Source of the DNA: Sediminibacter sp. Hel_I_10
GTDB lineage: Bacteria; Bacteroidota; Bacteroidia; Flavobacteriales; Flavobacteriaceae
NCBI RefSeq assembly: GCF_000688335.1
Contig: NZ_JHZX01000001.1
Coordinates: 1,178,001 to 1,242,000, forward strand
DNA: 64,000 nt
Direction: 5' to 3'
Part shown: in pieces, positions 11,022 through 18,787 of the stretch
How positions within the stretch are numbered: the first letter of the stretch is position 1
How the letters are laid out: each line of letters starts with the position of its first letter
Made by a program: the position numbers and the translations under genes
Notes under the pieces: generated by a model
The model's input: the letters and a program-made list of their open reading frames with translations, nothing else
Database searches by the model: none
Told to the model about the DNA's origin: nothing

Positions 11022-11840
11022 ATGCAACTTTCTGAAGTACCAAAATTAAACCACCTCAACTCCAATAACTTTTTTTTACTCTGTGGCCCTTGTGCTATTG
11101 AAGGTGAAGATATGGCATTACGTATTGCCGAAAAAGTCGTGTCTATTACTGAAAAATTGAAAATTCCTTACGTTTTTAAGGGAAGCTTTAAAAAGGCCAA
11201 TCGCAGCCGTATTGATAGTTTTACGGGCATTGGTGATGAAAAAGCATTGAAAATTCTACAAAAGGTATCCCAAACCTTTGACATCCCAACGGTTACCGAT
11301 ATTCATGAAATTTCTGATGCTGCAATGGCCGCAGAATACGTAGATGTCTTACAGATTCCTGCATTTCTGGTTCGACAAACCGATTTGGTTGTTGCCGCTG
11401 CCGAGACAGGAAAAGTAGTCAACCTTAAAAAAGGGCAATTCATGAGTCCTGAAGCCATGAAACATGCTGTACAAAAAGTAAAGGATACCGGCAATACTAA
11501 AGCTTGGATTACCGATAGAGGCACCATGTTTGGCTACCAAGATATGATTGTAGATTTTAGAGGCATCCCAACCATGAGACAATATGCACCAACCGTGCTT
11601 GATGTAACGCACTCCCTGCAACAGCCAAATCAAAGTGTTGGTGTCACAGGAGGACGACCAGAAATGATTGAAACCATTGCGAGAGCCGGTGTTGTTAATC
11701 ATGTAGACGGCTTGTTTATAGAGACCCATTTTGATCCTGCGAATGCTAAAAGTGATGGCGCAAATATGTTGCACTTAGACAATCTCGAGAAATTACTTAC
11801 CAACTTAGTCGCTATTCGAAAAACAGTGAACAACCTGTAG
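11022..11840 (+). CDS. kdsA: 3-deoxy-8-phosphooctulonate (KDO-8-phosphate) synthase
   Basis: A 272-residue cytoplasmic enzyme that condenses phosphoenolpyruvate with arabinose 5-phosphate to give KDO-8-phosphate, the precursor of the lipopolysaccharide inner core. Family signatures are LCGPCAIEGED, VFKGSFKKANRSR, VTDIHE, QIPAFLVRQTDL, and the end loop GLFIETHFDP. Cys24 sits where metal-dependent (class II) enzymes such as the Aquifex protein have their metal-binding cysteine, whereas class I enzymes have asparagine. I therefore predict a metal-requiring enzyme. It stands alone on the plus strand, with a -7 element just upstream. Confidence 0.95.
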   Translation: MQLSEVPKLNHLNSNNFFLLCGPCAIEGEDMALRIAEKVVSITEKLKIPYVFKGSFKKANRSRIDSFTGIGDEKALKILQKVSQTFDIPTVTDIHEISDAAMAAEYVDVLQIPAFLVRQTDLVVAAAETGKVVNLKKGQFMSPEAMKHAVQKVKDTGNTKAWITDRGTMFGYQDMIVDFRGIPTMRQYAPTVLDVTHSLQQPNQSVGVTGGRPEMIETIARAGVVNHVDGLFIETHFDPANAKSDGANMLHLDNLEKLLTNLVAIRKTVNNL

Positions 11841-11906
11841 TATATTTTAAAAGTTTACCCAGAAGGTTTTTTAAATGATCTTCACCTTTAAACCAAAACC
11901 AAAACC

Positions 11907-12374
11907 ATGGACATTGACTACAGAGAAGCAACCTTAGAGGATCTTCCAGAGATTACAGCAATTTTTAGAGACACCATTAGAACCGTAAACCGAAAGGACT
12001 ATTCAGAAAAGCAAATTGAAGTCTGGTCTTCGGGGGCTGACGACCTCAAAAAATGGCAAGAGCGCATCAAAAAACTCTATTTTATTGTTGCTGAAGTCGA
12101 TTCTCAAATCGTTGGTTTTTCTTACCTGAAAAACGGCAATTACATTGACGGCATGTTTGTTCATAAAGATTTCCAACGTAGAACTGTTGGCTCTAAGCTT
12201 TTACGCATTATGGAATCTAGAGCCTCTATAAATGGACACGACGTTATCAAATCTGATGTTAGCATTACTGCCCTTCCTTTTTTCGATTCTCATTATTATG
12301 AGGTAGAGAAAAAGCAAAAGAAATCGTTCAAAGGCATGGGATTTGAAAACTACATCGTTTATCGAGAACTTTAA
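11907..12374 (+). CDS. GNAT-family N-acetyltransferase
   Basis: A 155-residue protein with a standard GNAT fold. It shows an N-terminal YREATLEDLPEI helix, the DSQIVGFSYL strand, and the acetyl-CoA pyrophosphate loop as FVHKDFQRRTVGSKLL near residues 92-107, where the usual RxxGxG/A is written RRTVGS. The C-terminal PFFDSHYYEVEKK stretch resembles YafP-like members. The substrate is unknown. The gene lies 66 bases after kdsA on the same strand, but nothing links it to KDO synthesis. Confidence 0.8.
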   Translation: MDIDYREATLEDLPEITAIFRDTIRTVNRKDYSEKQIEVWSSGADDLKKWQERIKKLYFIVAEVDSQIVGFSYLKNGNYIDGMFVHKDFQRRTVGSKLLRIMESRASINGHDVIKSDVSITALPFFDSHYYEVEKKQKKSFKGMGFENYIVYREL

Positions 12375-12399
12375 GAAACCTCCATTATATAGCTATATC

Positions 12400-12762
12400 T
12401 CATTTTAGAAACGAGGTGTTTTCAAAGGATGCCACGGCTTTTAGAATCGCCATGAAGGTCTTATCCTCAATATCTTCCAAAGTTTTATAGCGTAAAGACT
12501 TCACGACCTTTCGCTTTTCTGAAACCAAATACACCTGCCATTTTTCTTCTAAATGTGCGGTATGCCAAAAGCCAACATCCACATAATCTTTACGGTGATT
12601 GAGATAACAAATGGGTCTTTTGTTTAAATAATAGCAGGGCATTCCCCACTTATAGTCTAAATCTACTGCTGGTAACACGTGCTCAATAAGCAATTGCAAA
12701 TGTAACAGCATAGATTGGTAAGGTTCTGGCTGATTGAGGATATAGGTTTCTGCGGGTTTCAA
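12400..12762 (-). CDS. DUF1801 (YdhG-like) protein
   Basis: A 120-residue cytoplasmic protein of the DUF1801 fold. The recognisable core is DLDYKWGMPCYYLNKRPICYLN, here residues 35-56, followed by VDVGFWHTAHL and a C-terminal helix with the FMAILKAV pattern. Proteins of this fold are small alpha/beta domains related to iron-chaperone frataxin-like families; no reaction is known. It is convergent with the GNAT gene, with a 25-base gap, and has no obvious partner. Confidence 0.75.
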   Translation of the reverse strand: MKPAETYILNQPEPYQSMLLHLQLLIEHVLPAVDLDYKWGMPCYYLNKRPICYLNHRKDYVDVGFWHTAHLEEKWQVYLVSEKRKVVKSLRYKTLEDIEDKTFMAILKAVASFENTSFLK

Positions 12763-12829
12763 AATAAAACGAGTTGATTTTTCTAAAATTAATTAAAAAA
12801 TCGAGATCTCAATTCAAATAAATTCATTT

Positions 12830-12846
12830 ACTTTGTAATTCAAAGT
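12830..12846. promoter_or_regulatory. inverted-repeat operator candidate, copy 1
   Basis: ACTTTG-TAATT-CAAAGT is a perfect 6+6 palindrome with a 5-base spacer, followed by ACTTTA, ending nine bases before the ATG at 12855. Its left arm overlaps a degenerate -7 element (TTACTTTG), so a bound protein would block transcription. The same palindrome with the same spacing is at 13879-13895. The winged-helix gene between them is the obvious candidate for the binding protein (inference). Confidence 0.6.
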
Positions 12847-12854
12847 ACTTTATC

Positions 12855-13484
12855 ATGGATACAAAAAACTATTTACAGGACATAAGTGACATCAAAGCCA
12901 TGATGAACCGATCGTCCCGATTTATTTCCTTAAGCGGACTCTCTGGAGTACTCGCCGGTATTTACGCCCTAATTGGCGCCTATCTTGGTTACACAATCAT
13001 TTACGCCAACAACGTCATTTCAGCAAACGGATACCGCACCTTGATTTTAACTGAAACGAGAATGATACAGATCTTCGTTATCGCTGGCGCGGTTGTGACC
13101 TTGTCGATCATAACGGGCATTGTCATGAGTTATGTAAAGGCCAAACAGCACAATGAATCTTTATGGGATAGCACCTCCAAACGTTTATTGATCAACTTTA
13201 TGATTCCATTGGCTACTGGTGGCTTCTTTATTTTATTTTTGATGGAGAAAGACATCTATGCATTTGTGGCACCATTAACTTTAGTGTTTTATGGTCTTGC
13301 TTGCGTAAACGCCAGTAAATATACGCTTGGCTATATTCGGTATTTAGGGCTTACCATGATTATTTTAGGACTTTTATCAGTGTATTTCTTAGGTTATGGC
13401 TTATTTTTCTGGGCATTGGGATTTGGTGTGTGCCATATTATTTACGGTACCATCATGCATTTTAAATATGATCGTATTCAATAG
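12855..13484 (+). CDS. integral membrane protein of unknown function
   Basis: A 209-residue protein with a short polar N-terminus (DTKNYLQDISDIKAMMNR) and six hydrophobic segments filling the rest. Charged residues lie between helices 2 and 3 (SYVKAKQHNESLWDSTSKR). I do not recognise a named family. Proteins of this shape commonly precede a small winged-helix regulator in flavobacteria, and that is the arrangement here: the regulator begins 57 bases downstream on the same strand. The palindromic operator candidate directly before the start suggests control by that regulator. Confidence 0.7.
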   Translation: MDTKNYLQDISDIKAMMNRSSRFISLSGLSGVLAGIYALIGAYLGYTIIYANNVISANGYRTLILTETRMIQIFVIAGAVVTLSIITGIVMSYVKAKQHNESLWDSTSKRLLINFMIPLATGGFFILFLMEKDIYAFVAPLTLVFYGLACVNASKYTLGYIRYLGLTMIILGLLSVYFLGYGLFFWALGFGVCHIIYGTIMHFKYDRIQ

Positions 13485-13541
13485 CCTACTGCACGATTCA
13501 TTTTATTAATTAAAGCAGCATAACTGCCTTGGCAGAACATC

Positions 13542-13835
13542 ATGAGCATCATCAACAACATCAACAAAGTCTTTGACCATCGCATACGCTTGGGCATCAT
13601 GTCTGTGCTAATGGTCAATGAATATGCCGATTTCAAAACTTTGAAAGAACTGTTGGGTGCCACAGATGGAAACCTTGCCAGCCATACCAAAGCTCTAGAA
13701 AAAGCACGTTATATTTCGGTAGAAAAACAATTTATAGGAAGAAAACCAAACACACGTTATGCCACCACAACATTAGGAAGAACTGAATTTAACAAACATA
13801 TTGAAGCGTTAGAAAAATTACTTAATAACCAATAA
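13542..13835 (+). CDS. winged-helix transcriptional regulator
   Basis: A 97-residue one-domain DNA-binding protein of the winged-helix family related to MarR/ArsR (HTH_34 type). Residues 10-30 (VFDHRIRLGIMSVLMVNEYAD) form the first helices. LKELLGATDGNLASHTKALEKARYI is the helix-turn-helix with its recognition helix, and the wing is KQFIGRKPNTRYATT. No metal-binding cysteines are present. It lies between two membrane-protein genes and between two copies of an ACTTTG-N5-CAAAGT palindrome, one before each neighbour. It is therefore probably an autoregulator of this cluster. The signal it senses is unknown. Confidence 0.85.
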   Translation: MSIINNINKVFDHRIRLGIMSVLMVNEYADFKTLKELLGATDGNLASHTKALEKARYISVEKQFIGRKPNTRYATTTLGRTEFNKHIEALEKLLNNQ

Positions 13836-13878
13836 TCACAGGGCCACATCTATCGTGCTCTATTTTTTTTACTATTTC

Positions 13879-13895
13879 ACTTTGAAAAACAAAGT
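13879..13895. promoter_or_regulatory. inverted-repeat operator candidate, copy 2
   Basis: ACTTTG-AAAAA-CAAAGT has the same arms, spacing and trailing ACTTTA as the copy at 12830-12846. It ends 17 bases before the ATG at 13913. The spacer bases differ while both arms and the flank are identical, as expected for a protein-binding site. Confidence 0.6.
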
Positions 13896-13912
13896 ACTTT
13901 AAAAATAATATT

Positions 13913-15334
13913 ATGAAACAAATCATCCTCATTATCGCATCATTGCTCTTTAGCACCTTATTTTACGATCAGCACCTTGGTCTTAACCTGCTTTTATTTT
14001 CTATTTTGACTATTGGTCTGTTATACGCTTTTAACCATAAATCTTTTCAGAGAAGGTTTTTATGGTTCTATAGCCTGGCTTATTTAATCACCGCTATTCT
14101 CGTATTTACAATCCACTCCAACCTAGCGGTAATTGCTAATGTGGTTGCATTTGTCACTTTAGTGGGTGCCGTATCCCGTCAAAAAACCGCCATATATGTG
14201 AATTGGATCAATGGCATCTATACGAGCATCGCCGGGTTATTTCATAGAAATTTTGAAGTGGATGAATCCCAAAATAAAGTAGACTGGAAAAAGGATATTG
14301 ATGTTCTACAATGGGCTAAACTCATTGGCATCCCTCTATTATTTGTGATTTTATTTATCGTTCTCTATAAAAACGGAAATCCTATTTTCAATGAATGGGT
14401 GTCTAAAATAAATTTTGATTTCATCAACCTTCAATGGATCCTCTTTAGCATCCTTGGTTATTATCTGTTAAGCAACATTAGTGCCCCTATTTCAGTAGAG
14501 CCTGTTACTTCAATAGATGTGAGCACCTCCAATACACTTTCTAGGCCTGATTCTATTACAGAGCTGTCTTCCGAAGAGGTAGAAAAACAACTTAAAAAGG
14601 AAAGCCATTTGGGCACAACCTTAATAGGACTTTTAAACGCCCTCATTCTCATATTTATCGTTACTGATGTGTTGTTTTTAGTCTCTGATGACACGAGCAG
14701 TGCCTCTGCCCTCTCCAGTCAGGTTCATAACGGCATCAACACCTTGATTGCTTCTATCATTGTTGCCATTGTGATCATTCTTTATGTTTTCCGCGGAAAT
14801 CTAAACTTTTATGCCAAAAACGGCACACTGAAACACCTCACCTATCTCTGGATTTTTCTCAACATCGTCTTGATTGTGCTGATAGCTATAAAAAACCAAA
14901 ATTACATCACGGCCTTTGGACTTACTTATAAACGCATTGGTGTTCACATATATATTTTAATGGCATTTATGGGTTTAGTAACCACCTTTATGAAAGTCAT
15001 CAACGTCAAAAACTTGTTGTTCCTCTTTAGAACAAATACTCAAATTGCATTTGTCATTTTGATGCTGTGTAGCGCTGTCAATTGGGATAAAATCATCACC
15101 ATCTACAATTTAAAATACGCTAATTCTTACGATATAGAATACCTCATCAGCCTTTCTGATCAAAACGCTGCGCCACTTCATGCTTTAAAAAACACCGTAA
15201 CGATTTCTGAAGATGCAAAACAACGCATTACCAAAAAACTGGAGCGCTATATTAGGAGATTAAACGAAAATAATTGGCAAGAATATACCGCAGCCCATTT
15301 TAAAGAAGATTATAAAATACCTCAACGCCCATGA
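13913..15334 (+). CDS. DUF4173/DUF4153-like integral membrane protein
   Basis: A 473-residue inner-membrane protein with about 12 hydrophobic segments. It also has a soluble loop at roughly residues 190-235 rich in Ser, Thr and Glu, and a polar C-terminal tail of about 70 residues. The start (FDQHLGLNLLLFSILTIG-like pattern after residue 18) and the NGIYTSIAGLF segment resemble DUF4173/DUF4153 proteins. No enzymatic motif is visible. The last four bases overlap the next gene (ATGA at 15331), so it is coupled to the 124-residue membrane protein. The operator candidate just upstream puts it under the winged-helix regulator. Confidence 0.65.
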   Translation: MKQIILIIASLLFSTLFYDQHLGLNLLLFSILTIGLLYAFNHKSFQRRFLWFYSLAYLITAILVFTIHSNLAVIANVVAFVTLVGAVSRQKTAIYVNWINGIYTSIAGLFHRNFEVDESQNKVDWKKDIDVLQWAKLIGIPLLFVILFIVLYKNGNPIFNEWVSKINFDFINLQWILFSILGYYLLSNISAPISVEPVTSIDVSTSNTLSRPDSITELSSEEVEKQLKKESHLGTTLIGLLNALILIFIVTDVLFLVSDDTSSASALSSQVHNGINTLIASIIVAIVIILYVFRGNLNFYAKNGTLKHLTYLWIFLNIVLIVLIAIKNQNYITAFGLTYKRIGVHIYILMAFMGLVTTFMKVINVKNLLFLFRTNTQIAFVILMLCSAVNWDKIITIYNLKYANSYDIEYLISLSDQNAAPLHALKNTVTISEDAKQRITKKLERYIRRLNENNWQEYTAAHFKEDYKIPQRP

Positions 15335-15705
15335 ATGTTCCTAATAATATCGCAAAATCTTGTCTATTGGCATTTGTAGTGTTTTGGACAGTCATTGGCA
15401 CAGAAGAGCTTAGGGCATCGTTCATTCCCATAATATTCTTGTCTGCAATACCAATTGCACTGTGTGTTTTGACCACCATTATGGTCACTATTTGTCCTAT
15501 TTTTTGGATAGCGGCATCAGCATCATTTACAACAAAAGCCATTTTTAAAACCTATTTCCCCTATTATAGTATGCTCTCATTTGGACTCTGTTTTTATGGC
15601 GCATATACCGTGGGCTTTAGCGTCTATCCAACGGCCTTTTTTATTTCAGCCTATGTCACCACTTGCCAATCATGGGTCTGGTTTACTAAATCGGAAAACA
15701 GATGA
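15331..15705 (+). CDS. small membrane protein, unknown
   Basis: A 124-residue protein with four hydrophobic segments and very few charges before the C-terminal KSENR. I do not recognise its family. It overlaps both neighbours by four bases (ATGA at 15331-15334 and 15702-15705). It is therefore translated as part of a unit with the DUF4173-like protein before it and the Coq4-like protein after it. Confidence 0.65.
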   Translation: MNVPNNIAKSCLLAFVVFWTVIGTEELRASFIPIIFLSAIPIALCVLTTIMVTICPIFWIAASASFTTKAIFKTYFPYYSMLSFGLCFYGAYTVGFSVYPTAFFISAYVTTCQSWVWFTKSENR

Positions 15706-16199
15706 AACAGCTAAGAAAACAATTCATCGAGTGGCTTTTTGAACACTCCCAGCGTATTTACACCAAGCTGTTTAAGCATCACGAGTCATGGGGCATTTCA
15801 AGAGCGCAACTACTCACGTACCCTGAACATAGTTTTGGCAAGCATTTAGGCGATTTTTTAAATGCGCATAATTTTGAACTTATCGCTAAAGTAGAACGTC
15901 ATGATGCCTACCACACGCTCACTGGATATGGCACCAATGTGGAGGATGAAATTGCCCTACAGTGTTTGTGTTTTGGCAACGGCAAACGCAGTCTTTATTT
16001 GTATGGCGCTATGATTTTAGGCATTATCATTCTCCCAGATTATTTAAAATACTATAAACGCTCTTACGATATCGGTAAGGCCGCCAATTCATTTCATCAA
16101 TTTGACTACAAGCAGTTGTTACAAACCAATATACATCTGTTTAGAAAAACAATTTTCTCTGAAACGCTTCTCAACCAACTCACCTTAGAAAAGATATGA
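15702..16199 (+). CDS. Coq4-family protein
   Basis: A 165-residue soluble protein. Residues 63-82 carry the hallmark Coq4 zinc motif HDxxHx11E, seen here as RHDAYHTLTGYG, then NVEDE. It is preceded by YPEHSFGKHLGDFLNAHNFELI, which also fits the family. Eukaryotic Coq4 is needed for ubiquinone synthesis, with proposed action on the ring intermediate. Bacteroidota use menaquinone, so the job here must differ or be unknown. The gene overlaps the preceding small membrane protein gene by four bases. I am fairly sure of the family and unsure of the function. Confidence 0.75.
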   Translation: MKQLRKQFIEWLFEHSQRIYTKLFKHHESWGISRAQLLTYPEHSFGKHLGDFLNAHNFELIAKVERHDAYHTLTGYGTNVEDEIALQCLCFGNGKRSLYLYGAMILGIIILPDYLKYYKRSYDIGKAANSFHQFDYKQLLQTNIHLFRKTIFSETLLNQLTLEKI

Positions 16200-16343
16200 C
16201 CATACAGGCTATTTTTAGAGACCGCCCGGCAGCCTCATTTCAAAATAAAATACGATCTTCAGTCTCTGTTTTTATAGTAAACAAAGTCGCCTTCTCTTTT
16301 GGGAAGGTTCCTTTTAATAGATCGCCGTCGCACTTTTAATCTT

Positions 16344-16973
16344 ATGAAAAAACTCAAACTCTTAGTCCTACTTATTGCGATTATTGTATCTGGTCTCATT
16401 TTGACCAATTATTGGATCTCTTACACCGCCAGTGGACGTGTTTATGACACTATTGCCAAAATTCCTAAAAATAAGGTTGGTTTATTGCTGGGCACCTCAA
16501 AATACTTGACCAGCGGCGGCATTAACCTTTATTACACCTATCGCATCAACGCAGCTGTGGCGCTTTATAAAGCTGATAAAATTGAATTTATCTTAATAAG
16601 CGGCGACAACAGCACCAAACATTATGACGAACCTTCAACCTTTAAAGACGACCTCATAGCAGCTGGCATCCCAGAAGAAAAAATCGTTCTAGATTACGCT
16701 GGCTTTAGAACCTTAGACTCGGTAGTGCGCGCCAAAGCAGTTTTTGGGCAAGATGCCATCACCATCATTTCACAGCAGTTTCATAACGAACGGGCTATTT
16801 ATTTGGCCAAAAATCACGACATCAATGCCATTGCGTTTAATGCTCAAGATGTTTCTGGGCGTTACGGACTCAAGGTACAACTGCGAGAATATCTGGCTAG
16901 AGCCAAAGCCTCAATGGATCTGCTTTTTAATGTGGAGCCTAAATTTTTAGGCGAGAAAATTGAAATTAAATGA
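16344..16973 (+). CDS. SanA/YdcF-like (DUF218) membrane-anchored protein
   Basis: About 209 residues from the ATG at 16344, with one N-terminal membrane anchor and a DUF218 domain. VGLLLGTSKYLTSGGINLYY is followed by RINAAVALYKADKIEFILISGD and a TLDSVVRAKAVFG helix, close to the SanA (vancomycin high-temperature exclusion) subgroup. Members affect cell-envelope permeability in E. coli; the chemistry is not settled. A TTG 45 bases upstream would only add a non-conserved leader. The last four bases overlap the DUF2809 gene. The 144 bases before it hold no gene. Confidence 0.82.
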   Translation: MKKLKLLVLLIAIIVSGLILTNYWISYTASGRVYDTIAKIPKNKVGLLLGTSKYLTSGGINLYYTYRINAAVALYKADKIEFILISGDNSTKHYDEPSTFKDDLIAAGIPEEKIVLDYAGFRTLDSVVRAKAVFGQDAITIISQQFHNERAIYLAKNHDINAIAFNAQDVSGRYGLKVQLREYLARAKASMDLLFNVEPKFLGEKIEIK

Positions 16974-17353
16974 GCATAAGATTCCACCGTAATTTCTTTA
17001 TAGCAGCGCTGTTTTTATTGACTGTGGAAGTGTGCATTGCCCTATTTATCAAACAAGGTTCTATAAGGCATACGTTTGGAGATGTTTTGGCAACCATTCT
17101 CTTGTATTGCATTTTCCGAAGCTTTTTGGATGTAAAACCGCTCTATCTAGCCATTTCGGTATTGCTCTTTTCTTATGCAATTGAATTTTCACAGCTCTTG
17201 AATCTGTTAGAAATCTTAGGTCTGCGAGAGAATAAATTCCTAACTATTGTTTTAGGCAGTACGTTTCACACCTTAGATCTTATAGCCTATACTTTAGGCG
17301 CTCTTTTCATTTTTATCATCGACTCTAAAATCAGCATGACATGGAAACCATAA
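16970..17353 (+). CDS. DUF2809 membrane protein
   Basis: A 127-residue protein with four transmembrane segments, matching the short DUF2809 family. It shows GDVLATILLYCIFRSF, then a central helix with AIEFSQLLNLL and a C-terminal GSTFHTLDLIAYTLGAL. This last pattern (FHxxDLxAYxLG) is also seen in VanZ-like proteins. No function is known. It starts inside the stop of the SanA-like gene and its own end overlaps the DUF1361 gene by 13 bases, so the three are one transcription unit. Confidence 0.75.
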   Translation: MSIRFHRNFFIAALFLLTVEVCIALFIKQGSIRHTFGDVLATILLYCIFRSFLDVKPLYLAISVLLFSYAIEFSQLLNLLEILGLRENKFLTIVLGSTFHTLDLIAYTLGALFIFIIDSKISMTWKP

Positions 17354-18000
17354 AAACCCTCATTATCACCCGTTTTAAAATCCTATCCCTATTGACCATA
17401 TCTATGGCCTTAAGCATTGTATTGCTCATGATTAGGATGAAACTAAATCAGTCTTTCTATCTGCTATTTTTGGTCTGGAATTTATTTTTAGCCGTCATCC
17501 CATTCGCAATTACAACTTGGCTTAGTAGCAAAACTTCCCACAATAGAGTCATACTTCTTATTATAGGCGCTTTTTGGCTAATCTTCTTGCCAAATGCACC
17601 ATATATCGTCACCGATTTGCTTCATCTACGCAATTCTGAAGTTCATTTGATGTGGTTAGACGTTTTAGTAATTACGTTATTTGCGTTTAATGGTTTGGCC
17701 TTATTTTTCTTATCGCTTGCAGATATGGAACACCTGCTGAAACGTTACTTTAATAAGCACATTGTATCCACAACGATGCTGTTCACTTTTGGGCTCACGG
17801 CTTTTGGCATTTACCTGGGGCGATTTTTAAGATATAACTCTTGGGAGATTATTAACAACCCATTGCAATTATTCTCAGATAGTTTCGATCTTATTTTTCA
17901 ACCGCACCTTGAGGCTTGGGTATTTACTATTACATTTGGGGCTTTCTTGTGGATTACATTCAAAATTTTTAGTGCATTTTCGATGAATCAAGATCTTTAA
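17341..18000 (+). CDS. DUF1361 membrane protein
   Basis: A 219-residue protein with about seven hydrophobic segments. The DUF1361 signature FLPNAPYIVTDLLHL is at residues 79-93, and the second half has FGIYLGRFLRYNSWEII. No enzyme activity is known for the family. The start overlaps the DUF2809 gene by 13 bases. It ends the run of membrane-protein genes that began at 12855. Confidence 0.8.
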   Translation: METIKTLIITRFKILSLLTISMALSIVLLMIRMKLNQSFYLLFLVWNLFLAVIPFAITTWLSSKTSHNRVILLIIGAFWLIFLPNAPYIVTDLLHLRNSEVHLMWLDVLVITLFAFNGLALFFLSLADMEHLLKRYFNKHIVSTTMLFTFGLTAFGIYLGRFLRYNSWEIINNPLQLFSDSFDLIFQPHLEAWVFTITFGAFLWITFKIFSAFSMNQDL

Positions 18001-18027
18001 ACTGTTAAATAAAACCTTAGTTTTCCT

Positions 18028-18750
18028 ATGAAAAAATACGCATTCATTATTATGATTCTTAGCTTTTTACTTTCCTGTGATAAGGCCGATAGACGCAAAG
18101 TGATCACCAACGACAGCAACAACGACGAACTCAATTCAGAACACATCAAAAAAGACAGCAACTATATTGATATGGCTAAATTACCAATCTATATAGATAG
18201 TACAGATTATTTAATCCATCCTATTGGACGCCATAAAATCAATAAACAACGTTCAGAATATCTCAGCGGCGATAGTTTTTATAGCGGTAACAATGCTTCA
18301 TCATACAAACATCATCCATACGGGATTGAAGGTGATTTATCTAACATCATGTTTCAACATATACATTCTGAAAAACTAACGGCATTAACCAATAGTAAAT
18401 TGAGTATTGTAAGCATGGCTTTTCTTTTTGACATATTCGAGTCAGCTAAGAAAGGATATTATGTCTACGATGTTATCGATAAGGATACCAACTTAGATGG
18501 AGAACTTGACACAAACGACCTAAAATCGCTTTACATCAGTAACGCTGATGGCACTAATTTTCAAAAAATAACTTCTGAAAATCAAGACTTGGCAGCATGG
18601 AAATCTGTTGCAATAAAAAATCGATTGTATTTTAATACTATTGAGGATTTTGATGGCAATGGATTATTCAATAAAAAAGATAAAATGCATTATTTCTACA
18701 TTAATTTATCTGAAGAACAAGCCAAACCCGTGGAGTATTTCCCAGTTTAA
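18028..18750 (+). CDS. lipoprotein with calcium-loop-like repeats
   Basis: A 240-residue secreted lipoprotein: the signal peptide ends in the lipobox LLSC (Cys at about residue 17), followed by an acidic linker. Near residues 150-165 there is DKDTNLDGELDTND, and near 212-223 DFDGNGLFNKKD. Both are dockerin/EF-hand-like Asp-rich loops that could bind calcium. No catalytic motif is seen and I do not recognise the family. It lies 27 bases after the DUF1361 gene on the same strand, so it may be cotranscribed. It is convergent with the dehydrogenase gene that follows. Confidence 0.65.
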   Translation: MKKYAFIIMILSFLLSCDKADRRKVITNDSNNDELNSEHIKKDSNYIDMAKLPIYIDSTDYLIHPIGRHKINKQRSEYLSGDSFYSGNNASSYKHHPYGIEGDLSNIMFQHIHSEKLTALTNSKLSIVSMAFLFDIFESAKKGYYVYDVIDKDTNLDGELDTNDLKSLYISNADGTNFQKITSENQDLAAWKSVAIKNRLYFNTIEDFDGNGLFNKKDKMHYFYINLSEEQAKPVEYFPV

Positions 18751-18787
18751 TTTTATTGATTTGTATGTCTAATTGTGGTACTCGTGG

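Noticed and set aside
11303-11774. Two overlapping minus-strand frames inside kdsA
   Set aside because: They are antisense to a strongly conserved enzyme and show no family features.
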